From Caulobacter vibrioides (GTDB lineage Bacteria > Pseudomonadota > Alphaproteobacteria > Caulobacterales > Caulobacteraceae), in contig NZ_CP023315.3 of assembly GCF_002310375.3 (NCBI RefSeq), forward strand, positions 1,488,001 through 1,552,000: a stretch of 64,000 bases of DNA, in the 5' to 3' direction. A program made the translations under genes and the position numbers. Shown here piece by piece: positions 8,015-16,217 of this stretch. The notes beneath the pieces were generated by a model. The model worked only from the letters and a program-made list of their open reading frames with translations, was not told the DNA's origin and made no database searches. Numbering within the stretch: the first letter of the stretch is position 1; every line of letters starts with the position of its first letter.

Positions 8015-10464
8015 AAGCTGTACCGAAGCGTCGCCGTGACGGTGCGACCGTTGATCGAGCGGGCGCGGATGGCGTTGACCGACCCCGCTGTGATCGCGCC
8101 TTCCTCCGCCTCGGTCAGGCCGACCTTGTCGAACAGGTTGTTGGCGTTGACCGACAGCGACAGCGTCTCGGCCAGCTTGTACTCGGCGAAGGCGTTGACC
8201 TGGGCGTAGGCCGGGAAGATCAGCTGGTTGTCGTCCTGGGCGTAGGCCTTGGTGGTGCCGATGACGCTGGCGCCGATCGTGGCCTTGTCATTGATCGTCC
8301 AGGTCGGGGCGAACTGGTAGATCCACTTGGCCTGGCGACGCGGCGTGTTGCCGACGACGGCGGGCGTCAGGGCGTCCTTGTCGATGACCGCATCGGTATA
8401 GGTGGCGCCGCCGGTGACGGAGATATCGCCGATCCGGTAGCTGGCCTCCAGTTCGATACCCTTGGCCTTGTAGGTGCGGTCGAAGAACCTCTGGCTGGTG
8501 GCCTCGAAGTTCTGCTCCTGGGTGCGGGCCCAGAAGGCCGTGGCGAACAGGCCAAAGCCGGCGCGGCGGTACTTCACGCCGCCCTCGACCTGATCGACCA
8601 TGTCGACGGCGTCTTCCTTGGACACCGTGCCGTCGGCCCGGACCTTGCCGAACAGCAGACGGTCGGCGTTGGCGCGACCGCCGCGGCTGACGCGGGCGAA
8701 GGCGGCGACATCGGGATTGAACTGGTAGTTCGCGCCCAGCGACCAGGAGGTGTAGCCCCAGTCGTAGTTGACCGGCGAGGCGTTGGCGTTGTCGATGACC
8801 GACACGCTCTGCTCGACGTTCTGGATCACCCCGTCGCCATTGACGTCGACGGCGGCCTGCTTGGCCCCGGCATAGAGGCCGCGCGCCTTGCCTTCGTCGC
8901 GGCGGAGGCTGGCGTCCAGGCTGAGATCACCGATGCGGCTCGACAGGCTCAGATACGGCGCGTCGATGTCGTAGGTGACGTCATAGCGGCGGGTGCAGCA
9001 GTTGCCCCACAGCGGCACGCCATAGGCGGACAGACCCGTCTGGGTCAGCTTGGTCCCAGCGCTGTTATAGACATCCAGTAGGGCGGCGTTGTCGCCCTTC
9101 ACTTCCGAGACGAAGGTGTTCCACAGCCAGTCCATGGCGATGGTCTGGCGCGACTTGTAATAGCCCACCGTCAGGTCGATCACCGCAGCGCCCGTGTCGA
9201 AGCTGCGCGACAGCTTCAGGTCGTTCATGGCGTTGCCGAAGTCGTTGATCTCGACATCGAACATGTGGACCCGCATCGCCAGACCATTGCCGTTCAGGCC
9301 GCCCGGCGCGGTGATCGTCTGGCCGGCGCTGGGACCGTTGGCGTAGCGCAGGGTCGCGCCGGCGCCGCCGATCGACGTGGCCAGAGCCTGGGCCGAGAGG
9401 ACCTCGGCGGGGAAGGGGGCGACGAAGCGTCCCGAGGTCTTGGCGACCTTGAAGCGGTCCTCGATCTTCCAGCCGCCGATATCGAACTTGGCCTCGGCGC
9501 CGAACTGCAGGGTGTCGGGGTGCATGCCGTCGGCGACCTTGCTGGTCCGACGATTGCCGTCGCCGTCGATGCCCGGATTGCGGGCCAGATAGATCGACTG
9601 CAGGTCGTCGCGGCCGATGTCGTAGCCGGCGAACGAACCGATATCGGGATCGCTGTTCGAGCCCGTCACGCGCGTGGGCATCGGCAGATAGCCGACGGCG
9701 CGATCGTTCAGATACTTGACGTTCAGGCGGATAAAGCCGTTCTCGAAGTGCTTGGTCAGGTTGGCCTTGATCTGGCCGCCCTTCTCGGAGGTGTAGCCCG
9801 ACTTCCGGGCGCCTTCGCCCTCGCGATAGAAGCCGCCGACATGGAAGCGCAGGGTGTCGCTGAGCGGCGCGCCATAGTCGAAGTCCAGGCGCGTATGGTC
9901 GTAGCCGAGACCCTTGGTCAGGGCGATCTCGCCGCCCTCGACCTCGCCGGTCTTGCTGATGAAGTTGATCACGCCGCCGGGCGAGTTCGACGCGAAGGTC
10001 GAGGACGAGCCGCCGCGCACTGACTCGATGCGGGCCACGTTCTGGTCGGCGCGTAGGAAGATGTCGGCGTTGCCGAAGGCGATGTCGCCGAACTCCATGA
10101 CCGGCAGGCCGTCTTCCTGCAGCTGCAGGAACTTGGCGCCGCCCGAGGCCACGGGCAGGCCGCGCACGGCGATATTGGCGTTACCGTCGCCGCCCGTCGA
10201 TTCCGAGCGCACGCCCGGCAGGCCTCGGAAGATCTCGGCGGTCGAGCGCGGGGCCTGGGCCAGGATCTGGTCGGCCGACAGCGCGCTGACGGAGATGGAC
10301 GAGTTCATTCGGGTCGCGCCGTCGCGCGATGCGGTGATGACGACCGAGTCGAGCTCCAGGACGTCCTTGTTATCGTTGTTGCTGCTCTGCTGAGCGTGCG
10401 CCGCCAGCGGCAGCATGGCGAACACCGCAGCGCCCACGAGCAGGCGGGACTTTTGCCGGTTCAT
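8011..10464 (-). CDS. TonB-dependent receptor for sucrose, SuxA-like
   Basis: An outer-membrane TonB-dependent transporter of 817 residues, expected to bring sucrose into the periplasm. The start is the ATG at 10464 with AGGAGGAAGAC just upstream, giving the signal peptide MNRQKSRLLVGAAVFAMLPLAAHAQQ. Next come a TonB-box-like stretch LDSVVITA (about residues 36-43), a plug domain with NIAVRGLPVASGG and SPGGVINFISKTG, and a barrel ending in the C-terminal aromatic YSF recognised by the BAM machinery. The frame stays open 37 codons further upstream, but that extension runs over the operators and carries no signal. Two LacI-type operators precede the gene. Confidence 0.9.
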   Translation of the reverse strand: MNRQKSRLLVGAAVFAMLPLAAHAQQSSNNDNKDVLELDSVVITASRDGATRMNSSISVSALSADQILAQAPRSTAEIFRGLPGVRSESTGGDGNANIAVRGLPVASGGAKFLQLQEDGLPVMEFGDIAFGNADIFLRADQNVARIESVRGGSSSTFASNSPGGVINFISKTGEVEGGEIALTKGLGYDHTRLDFDYGAPLSDTLRFHVGGFYREGEGARKSGYTSEKGGQIKANLTKHFENGFIRLNVKYLNDRAVGYLPMPTRVTGSNSDPDIGSFAGYDIGRDDLQSIYLARNPGIDGDGNRRTSKVADGMHPDTLQFGAEAKFDIGGWKIEDRFKVAKTSGRFVAPFPAEVLSAQALATSIGGAGATLRYANGPSAGQTITAPGGLNGNGLAMRVHMFDVEINDFGNAMNDLKLSRSFDTGAAVIDLTVGYYKSRQTIAMDWLWNTFVSEVKGDNAALLDVYNSAGTKLTQTGLSAYGVPLWGNCCTRRYDVTYDIDAPYLSLSSRIGDLSLDASLRRDEGKARGLYAGAKQAAVDVNGDGVIQNVEQSVSVIDNANASPVNYDWGYTSWSLGANYQFNPDVAAFARVSRGGRANADRLLFGKVRADGTVSKEDAVDMVDQVEGGVKYRRAGFGLFATAFWARTQEQNFEATSQRFFDRTYKAKGIELEASYRIGDISVTGGATYTDAVIDKDALTPAVVGNTPRRQAKWIYQFAPTWTINDKATIGASVIGTTKAYAQDDNQLIFPAYAQVNAFAEYKLAETLSLSVNANNLFDKVGLTEAEEGAITAGSVNAIRARSINGRTVTATLRYSF

Positions 10465-10527
10465 GTCTTCCTCCTGATGCGCCCCCGCTTCTTGTGGCTG
10501 AGGCTTCGGGCATGAGAGTGGTGCGAG

Positions 10528-10541
10528 CGCAAACGATTGCG
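10528..10541. promoter_or_regulatory. LacI-family operator, proximal copy
   Basis: CGCAAACGATTGCG, an imperfect palindrome of the LacI/GalR type with the central CG step typical of the family, lies 64 bases upstream of the TonB receptor start. It forms a pair with the perfect palindrome at 10571-10584. Confidence 0.75.
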
Positions 10542-10570
10542 AAGATGGAAAATCGTCGCATATCGCTTTT

Positions 10571-10584
10571 CGCAATCGATTGCG
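10571..10584. promoter_or_regulatory. LacI-family operator, distal perfect palindrome
   Basis: CGCAATCGATTGCG is a perfect 14-base palindrome, 31 bases downstream of the LacI-type gene stop and 107 bases upstream of the receptor start. The two operator centres are 43 bases apart, about four helical turns, which would put two bound dimers on the same DNA face. Confidence 0.8.
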
Positions 10585-10614
10585 TTAATTTGGCAACACC
10601 TACGCCGGCGGGTC

Positions 10615-11640
10615 TCAGGTGCCGCGCACGATCAGTTCGGGCGTCATGAAGACCGACTCCGTCGGTTCGTCCGCAATGCGTTGGAACAGAAGGTCCACCA
10701 TGATGTGCGCGCCCTTCGCCAGATCCTGGCGGACTGTCGTCAGCGGCGGCGCGCTGTAACGCGCGAGGCTGATGTCGTCGAAACCCACCACGGAAATCTC
10801 GGCGGGGACCGACCGACCGGCTGCGGTCAGGGCGTTGATCGCGGTGACGGCGATCAAGTCGGATGCAGCCAGCACGCCGTCGAACGCGGCGCCGCTGTCG
10901 ATCAGCGCGCGCACCGAGGGCTCGGCCGACTCGACCGTGAAGTGAGCCGGCGCGCTGAGCTCGGGGCAGGGCGGCAAGCCTGCGGCGCGCAGCGCTTGGA
11001 GATAGCCTTCCCGCCGCAACTCCACCTCGGGGGCGCCGGGCAGGCCCAGAAAGGCGATCCGTCGCCGCCCTTGCGCGATCATGTGCTCGGTCGCGCGCCG
11101 CGCGCCGGCGACATTGTCCGAGCCTACGGTGCAGTAGCGCCGTCCCGGGATGTCTCCGCCCCAAACGACAAGCGGTCGATAGGTGTCGGCCAGCGCGTTC
11201 AAGGCGTCGTGCTGGTCGCTCTGGCCGATGATCAGCAGGCCGTCGGACCGGTGGGCTTGAACGATCTGGCGCAGCCAGTCGGCGCGGGGCGCAACGACCT
11301 TGTTGAGCAGCACCTCGTAGCCGCGGCCGGTGATCTCATCGGCCAGACGGCCGATCATCTCGAGAAAGAACGGATCGGAGATCAATTGATCGCGCTCATG
11401 CCCCAGCGGCACGATCAGACCGATCGTGTGGGTCCGTTGGAGGCGCAGGCTCCGCGCCGACTGGTTGATCACGTAGCCGTGGGTTCTGGCCAGCTCGCTG
11501 ATCTGGTCGCGCAGCGTCTGGGGAATGGAGGGGTTTCCGGCAAGGGCGCGTGAAACCGTCGAGGTCGACACCCCCGCCAGCTTGGCGATATCGGCCATCT
11601 TCAGGCGGACCTGCGCGGGCTCGGTGGGCGGACGACTCAT
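10615..11640 (-). CDS. LacI-family transcriptional regulator, SuxR-like
   Basis: A 341-residue LacI/GalR repressor. The helix-turn-helix is near the N-terminus (MADIAKLAGVSTSTVSRAL, residues 15-33), followed by a hinge helix region with SARSLRLQRT and a periplasmic-binding-protein-like effector domain from about residue 65 (IGLIVPLG). It lies directly upstream of, and in the same direction as, the sucrose receptor gene, with two matching palindromic operators in the 150-base spacer, so it most probably represses the operon until sucrose or a derivative binds. Read-through from the regulator into the receptor gene would let it control its own targets twice. The effector is inferred. Confidence 0.92.
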   Translation of the reverse strand: MSRPPTEPAQVRLKMADIAKLAGVSTSTVSRALAGNPSIPQTLRDQISELARTHGYVINQSARSLRLQRTHTIGLIVPLGHERDQLISDPFFLEMIGRLADEITGRGYEVLLNKVVAPRADWLRQIVQAHRSDGLLIIGQSDQHDALNALADTYRPLVVWGGDIPGRRYCTVGSDNVAGARRATEHMIAQGRRRIAFLGLPGAPEVELRREGYLQALRAAGLPPCPELSAPAHFTVESAEPSVRALIDSGAAFDGVLAASDLIAVTAINALTAAGRSVPAEISVVGFDDISLARYSAPPLTTVRQDLAKGAHIMVDLLFQRIADEPTESVFMTPELIVRGT

Positions 11641-11772
11641 GTTGGGCAGCTTAGTTCAACGCAGGGCCACGACAACGGCCGGCGCTCGCTCCGGGGCGTT
11701 TGCGGCTTGACCCAGTCTCCACCGTCCGCCAGTCGTGACCCCCCAGAACCCTCGCGCTCTAGAGAGTAATCC

Positions 11773-13752
11773 GTGCCGCTAGACGCCCCTCCAGCTCAGG
11801 TCTCCGCCGTCGTCGTCGAAGCGCCCCGGTTGCCGCCGCTCGCTGGACAGGAGGCGTTCTCGACCGCGCGCTACGACGCCCAGGCGCTGGTTGCGGCGCC
11901 TCGGCTCGACGAGGTCTTGAAGGCGACACCGGGGGTCTCGCTGTTTCGGCGAACGGGTAGCGACGCCGCCAACCCGACGATCCAGGGTCTCTCGCTGCGG
12001 GGTGTCGCGCCCTCTGGCGCCGGCCGCGCCTTGGTTACGCTCGACGGCGCGCCGCAGAACGATCCGTTCGGCGGCTGGGTGATCTGGACCGCCTTGCCGG
12101 GCGAGGGTCTTTCCGGCGCGACCATCGTGCGCGGCGCGGGCGCGGGTCCCTACGGCGCGGGCGCCCTCACGGGCGTGGTGGCGCTGCGCGAGCGCGCGGT
12201 GGGCGGCGGGTTTTCCAGTTTCAGCGCTCAGATTGGCGCGCGCGACAGCTGGCGAGGCGCTGGAACCTTCGGAACCGACCATCTGCTGGTTAGCGCCAGC
12301 GGCTCACGCACCGACGGGTACGACCCGGTGCGAGGCGACCGGCGCGGCCCGGCCGACACGCCGACGACCTTGGAAGACCGCTCGCTTGCGGTTCGGCTGC
12401 AGGGTGATCTGGAGGCCGTGCGCTGGGCGATCCGCGCCGGAGGCTTCCAGGAAAAGAGGGACGCGGGTCTTGTGGGCGCGGGCTCGAACGCCACGGGCGG
12501 TTCCTTGGCCGTCACCCTGGCCGGCGAGGCCTGGCGCGTTCAGGCCTGGGCGCGACGCAGCGACCTTGAAAACACCTCGGTGGCGGTCGCGGCGGGTCGC
12601 GTCTCGACCACGCCGGCCAATGACCAGTTCTCGACCCCCGCCACGGGCTATGGCGTCAACGCCGCCTGGCAGGGGCGCAGGGGCGAGTGGGCCTGGGAGC
12701 TGGGCGGCGATGTCCGCGCGGCCGAGGGGCGGGTCAATGAGCGGTTCCGCTACCAGTCCGGCGCCTTTACGCGCGTGCGCGAGGCCGGCGGCCGCACGCT
12801 TGTGGGCGGGCTCTACGGCGAGGCTGCTCTGGTGAGCGAAGATCGCTCGCTCACCGTCGGCGCGCGCCTGGACGGCTGGCGCTCCTATTCGGGTGTGCGA
12901 CGAGAGCGTGACGCTGTCACCGGCGCCTCTACCCTTGATACGCCGGTCAACGACGCATCGGGGACCACCCCGACCGCCCGCGCGGGGATGCGACAGCGTC
13001 TCGCCGGCGACACCTGGTGGCGCGCGGCGGTCTATGTCGGCTTCCGGCCCCCGACCTTGAACGAGCTGCACCGCCCGTTCCGGGTCGGCAACGACGTCAC
13101 CGAGGCCAATGCGGCGCTGAAGCCAGAGACCCTCTATGGGATCGAAAGCGGGCTGGCGGGCGAGGGCGCGCTGAAATGGACCCTCTCGGTGTTCTACAAT
13201 CAGGTGCAGGATCCGGTCACGAACGTGACCATCGGCGTCGGGCCGGGCAGCTTTCCGGTTGCCGGCTTCATTCCGGCGGGCGGGGTGCTGCGCCAGCGGC
13301 GCAATGTCGGCGAGATCAACGCCTATGGCCTTGAGGGCGACGTCGAGCTTGAACTGACGCCGACTTGGACCGCCCGCGGCGCCGTCTCCTGGACCCATGC
13401 GCGGGTCGACGGCGCGGCGGCCGCCTCTCAGCTGACCGGCAAGCGTCCCGCTCAGGCTCCGGCCCTGACGATCACCGCCGGCGCACGCTGGCGTCTGATC
13501 GAGCGGCTGACCCTGGACGCCGACCTGCGCTACGAGGGTATGCGCTACGAGGACGACCTGAATCTGCGCCGACTCAAGGCCGGGGCTGGGCTGGACGTGC
13601 GCGCCGGTTGGAGTCTCTCGCCCGCGAGCCAAATCTATATCGCCGCCGACAATCTGCTGAACCACGACCTGGCCGTCGGTCAGACGGCCGACGGTGTGAC
13701 CAGCTATGCGGCCCCGCGCACGGTGTCCTTGGGCTTTGCGCTGAGGCGATAG
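11773..13752 (+). CDS. TonB-dependent receptor lacking a recognisable signal peptide
   Basis: A 659-residue TonB-dependent receptor with plug motifs PTIQGLSLRGVAPSGAGRALV and GPYGAGALTGVVALRE and barrel motifs FRPPTLNELHRPFR and INAYGLEGDVELELT. The only possible start near the conserved region is the GTG at 11773, weakly supported by AGAGAG six bases upstream; an in-frame TAA sits one codon before it. The protein therefore begins MPLDAPPAQVSAVVVEAP, which looks like the mature N-terminus, and lacks the signal peptide an outer-membrane protein needs. The end (SLGFALRR) is also not the usual terminal Phe. Substrate unknown; the gene may be broken at its 5' end. Confidence 0.82.
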   Translation: MPLDAPPAQVSAVVVEAPRLPPLAGQEAFSTARYDAQALVAAPRLDEVLKATPGVSLFRRTGSDAANPTIQGLSLRGVAPSGAGRALVTLDGAPQNDPFGGWVIWTALPGEGLSGATIVRGAGAGPYGAGALTGVVALRERAVGGGFSSFSAQIGARDSWRGAGTFGTDHLLVSASGSRTDGYDPVRGDRRGPADTPTTLEDRSLAVRLQGDLEAVRWAIRAGGFQEKRDAGLVGAGSNATGGSLAVTLAGEAWRVQAWARRSDLENTSVAVAAGRVSTTPANDQFSTPATGYGVNAAWQGRRGEWAWELGGDVRAAEGRVNERFRYQSGAFTRVREAGGRTLVGGLYGEAALVSEDRSLTVGARLDGWRSYSGVRRERDAVTGASTLDTPVNDASGTTPTARAGMRQRLAGDTWWRAAVYVGFRPPTLNELHRPFRVGNDVTEANAALKPETLYGIESGLAGEGALKWTLSVFYNQVQDPVTNVTIGVGPGSFPVAGFIPAGGVLRQRRNVGEINAYGLEGDVELELTPTWTARGAVSWTHARVDGAAAASQLTGKRPAQAPALTITAGARWRLIERLTLDADLRYEGMRYEDDLNLRRLKAGAGLDVRAGWSLSPASQIYIAADNLLNHDLAVGQTADGVTSYAAPRTVSLGFALRR

Positions 13753-13759
13753 GCGCGCG

Positions 13760-13930
13760 CTAGGTCGCCGATGGCGTGCGGCCGGCCCGGAGCGCGCCTT
13801 TGCAGCGGTCGGAGCAGGTCTTCACGCTGTCCCAGTCGCGGGCCCATTTGCGCCGCCACGAGAAGGGACGCCCGCAAGCCTCGCAGATCTTGTCGGGCGT
13901 CGTGGCCTTGGGACGCTTGGCGGCTTTCAT
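13760..13930 (-). CDS. DUF2256 family small zinc-finger-like protein
   Basis: A 56-residue protein with the DUF2256 pattern: KICEACGRPFSWRRKWARDW followed by VKTCSDRCKGALRAG. Two Cys pairs (CxxC and CxxxC) could bind a metal. The start is the ATG at 13930 with AGGG upstream; the frame is open 20 codons further, without support. The gene is convergent with the TonB receptor, ending 7 bases from it. The function of the family is not established. Confidence 0.85.
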   Translation of the reverse strand: MKAAKRPKATTPDKICEACGRPFSWRRKWARDWDSVKTCSDRCKGALRAGRTPSAT

Positions 13931-14014
13931 CACGAACCCTGGATCGAGGCTTTGCTTGCGGAGGCTTGGTGGGTACGCGGCAGGGGGCATATCGGACGAG
14001 CGAGGCCATGGCCG

Positions 14015-14284
14015 CTATTCCCCGTCGAAGACGGCGGGCCGTCTATCGTCCACATCGCGGCCGTCGCCCGGATCGGCGTCGCGTTCCAGGTCGATGATCT
14101 GCTGGTCCTCCAGCTCCTCGGCGATCAGGGCGTCGTCGTCATCGGCGTCACCCTCGGCCTGGGTGACGTCGAGGACATCGGGCAGCTCCTCGAAGGTTCG
14201 CATCTCGCCGTCGCGGCCGACGACATCCTCGTCCAGCGTCTCGGCCCCGTCCTGCTCATCCCGTCCGGTATCGATATCGGTCAT
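14015..14284 (-). CDS. Small acidic protein of unknown function
   Basis: An 89-residue, strongly acidic protein: Asp and Glu dominate, with a run GDADDDDALIAEELED in the middle and few aromatic residues. It has no signal peptide, membrane segment or motif I recognise. The ATG at 14284 is preceded by AGGAGCC, a fair ribosome-binding site. It is divergent from rfbD across 117 bases. I accept it as a gene because of the site, composition and position, but function is unknown. Confidence 0.65.
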   Translation of the reverse strand: MTDIDTGRDEQDGAETLDEDVVGRDGEMRTFEELPDVLDVTQAEGDADDDDALIAEELEDQQIIDLERDADPGDGRDVDDRRPAVFDGE

Positions 14285-14401
14285 CGGCTTGGCTCCTGTT
14301 GGTGCGTAGGGAATGGACGGCGAGCGGCGGTCGTTCCGTCCGATGACGATTGTCGCTGTTTGCCTTGCTGGTCGGGTTGCGGACCGCGTAGGTAGGGGCG
14401 A

Positions 14402-15304
14402 ATGACTGACAAGACGCATATTCTCGTGACCGGCGGCGCCGGGCAGGTGGGCTTGGAGCTGCTGCGCGCCGCATGGCCGAACGGGGTCGTGCTGCACGCG
14501 CCATCGCGAGCGGCGCTGGACCTCACCGCCGAGGCCTCGATCCGCGCGGCCTTCGAGACCACGCCCTTCGCCGCCGTGATCAACGCGGCCGCCTGGACCG
14601 CTGTCGATAAGGCCGAGACCGAGGTCGCCGCCGCCTTCGCCGCCAACGCCCAAGGCCCAGCCCTGCTGGCCGACATCACCCGATCGCGGGGCGTACCGTT
14701 GATCCAGGTTTCGACCGACTATGTGTTCGATGGTGAGAAGCCAGGGCCCTACGCCGAAGATGATCCCGTCGGGCCGATCGGGATCTATGGCGCCTCGAAG
14801 CTGGCGGGCGAGATGGCCGTGCGCCTGGGCAATCCGCGCTCGGTGGTGCTGCGGACGGCTTGGGTGCTCAGCGCCCATCGCGCCAACTTCCTCAAGACCA
14901 TGCTTAGGCTGGCCGCCGACAGACCCGCCTTGCGTGTGGTGGATGACCAGCGCGGCTGTCCGACCTCGGCTTGCGACATCGCCGAAGCCCTGAAGGCTAT
15001 TACGCTGCGGATGATCGCCGACCCGCAGGCGCCGAGCGGCGTCTATCATTTCGTCAATTCGGGCGAGGCCAGCTGGGCGGATCTGGCGCGGGAAATCTTT
15101 CGTCTCAGCCGCGCCCATGGAGGCGTTCATGCCGAAGTCGAGGGCATCCCGAGCAGCGAGTATCCAACGCCCGCCCGACGTCCGCGAAACACACGCCTGT
15201 TGACCAACCGGATCGCCGCAGACTACGCCATCCACCCCCGGCCTTGGACAGAGGCCGTGGCGGACATCATCGCGGAATTGCGCGTACAGGGAGCCCCTGC
15301 ATGA
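14402..15304 (+). CDS. rfbD: dTDP-4-dehydrorhamnose reductase
   Basis: A 300-residue extended short-chain dehydrogenase that reduces dTDP-4-dehydro-L-rhamnose to dTDP-L-rhamnose with NAD(P)H. The nucleotide-binding loop is [12 protein letters not shown] (residues 10-21), the family-specific [12 protein letters not shown] follows (about 63-74), then STDYVFDG (about 103-110) and the catalytic YGASKLAGE. The stop overlaps rfbA as ATGA. Only rfbD and rfbA are here; rfbB and rfbC must lie elsewhere for a complete pathway. The product feeds O-antigen or exopolysaccharide synthesis. Confidence 0.94.
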   Translation: MTDKTHILVTGGAGQVGLELLRAAWPNGVVLHAPSRAALDLTAEASIRAAFETTPFAAVINAAAWTAVDKAETEVAAAFAANAQGPALLADITRSRGVPLIQVSTDYVFDGEKPGPYAEDDPVGPIGIYGASKLAGEMAVRLGNPRSVVLRTAWVLSAHRANFLKTMLRLAADRPALRVVDDQRGCPTSACDIAEALKAITLRMIADPQAPSGVYHFVNSGEASWADLAREIFRLSRAHGGVHAEVEGIPSSEYPTPARRPRNTRLLTNRIAADYAIHPRPWTEAVADIIAELRVQGAPA

Positions 15305-16176
15305 AGGGCATCATTCTCGCCGGCGGCTCCGGCACCCGGCTGCATCCGATGACCCTGGTCACGTCCAAGCAGCTGATGCCGATCTACGACAAGCCGATGA
15401 TCTATTATCCGCTGTCGACGCTGATGCTGGCGGGGATCCGCGAGATCCTGATCATCTCGACGCCGCGCGATACGCCCAACTTCCAGGCGCTGCTGGGCGA
15501 TGGCTCGCAATGGGGCCTGGATATCCAGTACGCGGTGCAGCCCAGTCCCGACGGCCTGGCCCAGGCCTATGTGATCGGCGCGGATTTCGTCGGCCGCGAT
15601 CCCTCGGCGCTGATCCTGGGCGACAACATCTTTTTCGGCCACGGCATCACCAACCTGTTCACGCGGGCGATGGCGCGACCCAAGGGGGCGACCGTGTTCG
15701 CCTATCACGTCAACGACCCCGATCGGTATGGCGTCGTCGAGTTCGACAAGCAGATGACCGCGCTCTCGATCGAGGAGAAGCCGAGGGTTCCCAAATCGAA
15801 CTGGGCGGTGACGGGCCTCTATTTCTACGACGGCGACGTGGTCGACATCGCGCGAGATCTCAAGCCGTCGGCGCGCGGCGAGCTGGAGATCACCGACGTC
15901 AATCGCGCCTATCTGGAGCGTGGCGACCTGTCGGTGGAGCTGATGGGGCGCGGCTACGCCTGGCTCGACACCGGCACGCCCGACAGCCTGCTGGAGGCGG
16001 CCGAGTTTGTGCGGGTGCTGGAAAAGCGCCAGGGCTTCAAGATCGCCTGCCCCGAAGAGGTCGCCTACCAGAAGGGCTTCATCGACGCCGCCCAGGTCGA
16101 GCGCCTGGCCGACGCCCTGGGCAAGAGCGCCTATGGCGGCTATCTGCGCACCGTGATCGGAGCCGGCGCTCGTTAG
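15301..16176 (+). CDS. rfbA: Glucose-1-phosphate thymidylyltransferase
   Basis: A 291-residue nucleotidyltransferase that makes dTDP-glucose from dTTP and glucose-1-phosphate, the first step to dTDP-rhamnose. The signature [20 protein letters not shown] (residues 8-27) and [18 protein letters not shown] match the RmlA family closely, followed by GDNIFFGHG and VVEFD...IEEKP. The ATG is inside the rfbD stop (ATGA), giving translational coupling. It ends at a hairpin terminator shared with the converging receptor gene. Confidence 0.95.
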   Translation: MKGIILAGGSGTRLHPMTLVTSKQLMPIYDKPMIYYPLSTLMLAGIREILIISTPRDTPNFQALLGDGSQWGLDIQYAVQPSPDGLAQAYVIGADFVGRDPSALILGDNIFFGHGITNLFTRAMARPKGATVFAYHVNDPDRYGVVEFDKQMTALSIEEKPRVPKSNWAVTGLYFYDGDVVDIARDLKPSARGELEITDVNRAYLERGDLSVELMGRGYAWLDTGTPDSLLEAAEFVRVLEKRQGFKIACPEEVAYQKGFIDAAQVERLADALGKSAYGGYLRTVIGAGAR

Positions 16177-16183
16177 GCCGCAA

Positions 16184-16208
16184 ACCGGCGCCCTGGTGGG
16201 GCGCCGGT
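16184..16208. terminator. Bidirectional hairpin terminator between rfbA and a receptor gene
   Basis: ACCGGCGCCC (16184-16193) pairs with GGGCGCCGGT (16199-16208) around a 5-base loop. It sits between two converging genes, 7 bases after rfbA and 9 bases after the receptor stop. No long T-run is present on either strand. Confidence 0.65.
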
Positions 16209-16217
16209 CGCGAGGGC

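Noticed and set aside
10465..10575. Extension of the sucrose receptor by 37 residues upstream
   Set aside because: It would cross an operator, has no signal-peptide character, and the ATG at 10464 has a strong ribosome-binding site followed by a perfect leader.
14285..14401. Possible riboswitch or leader upstream of rfbD
   Set aside because: The 117-base divergent spacer shows no conserved stem set or terminator that I recognise.
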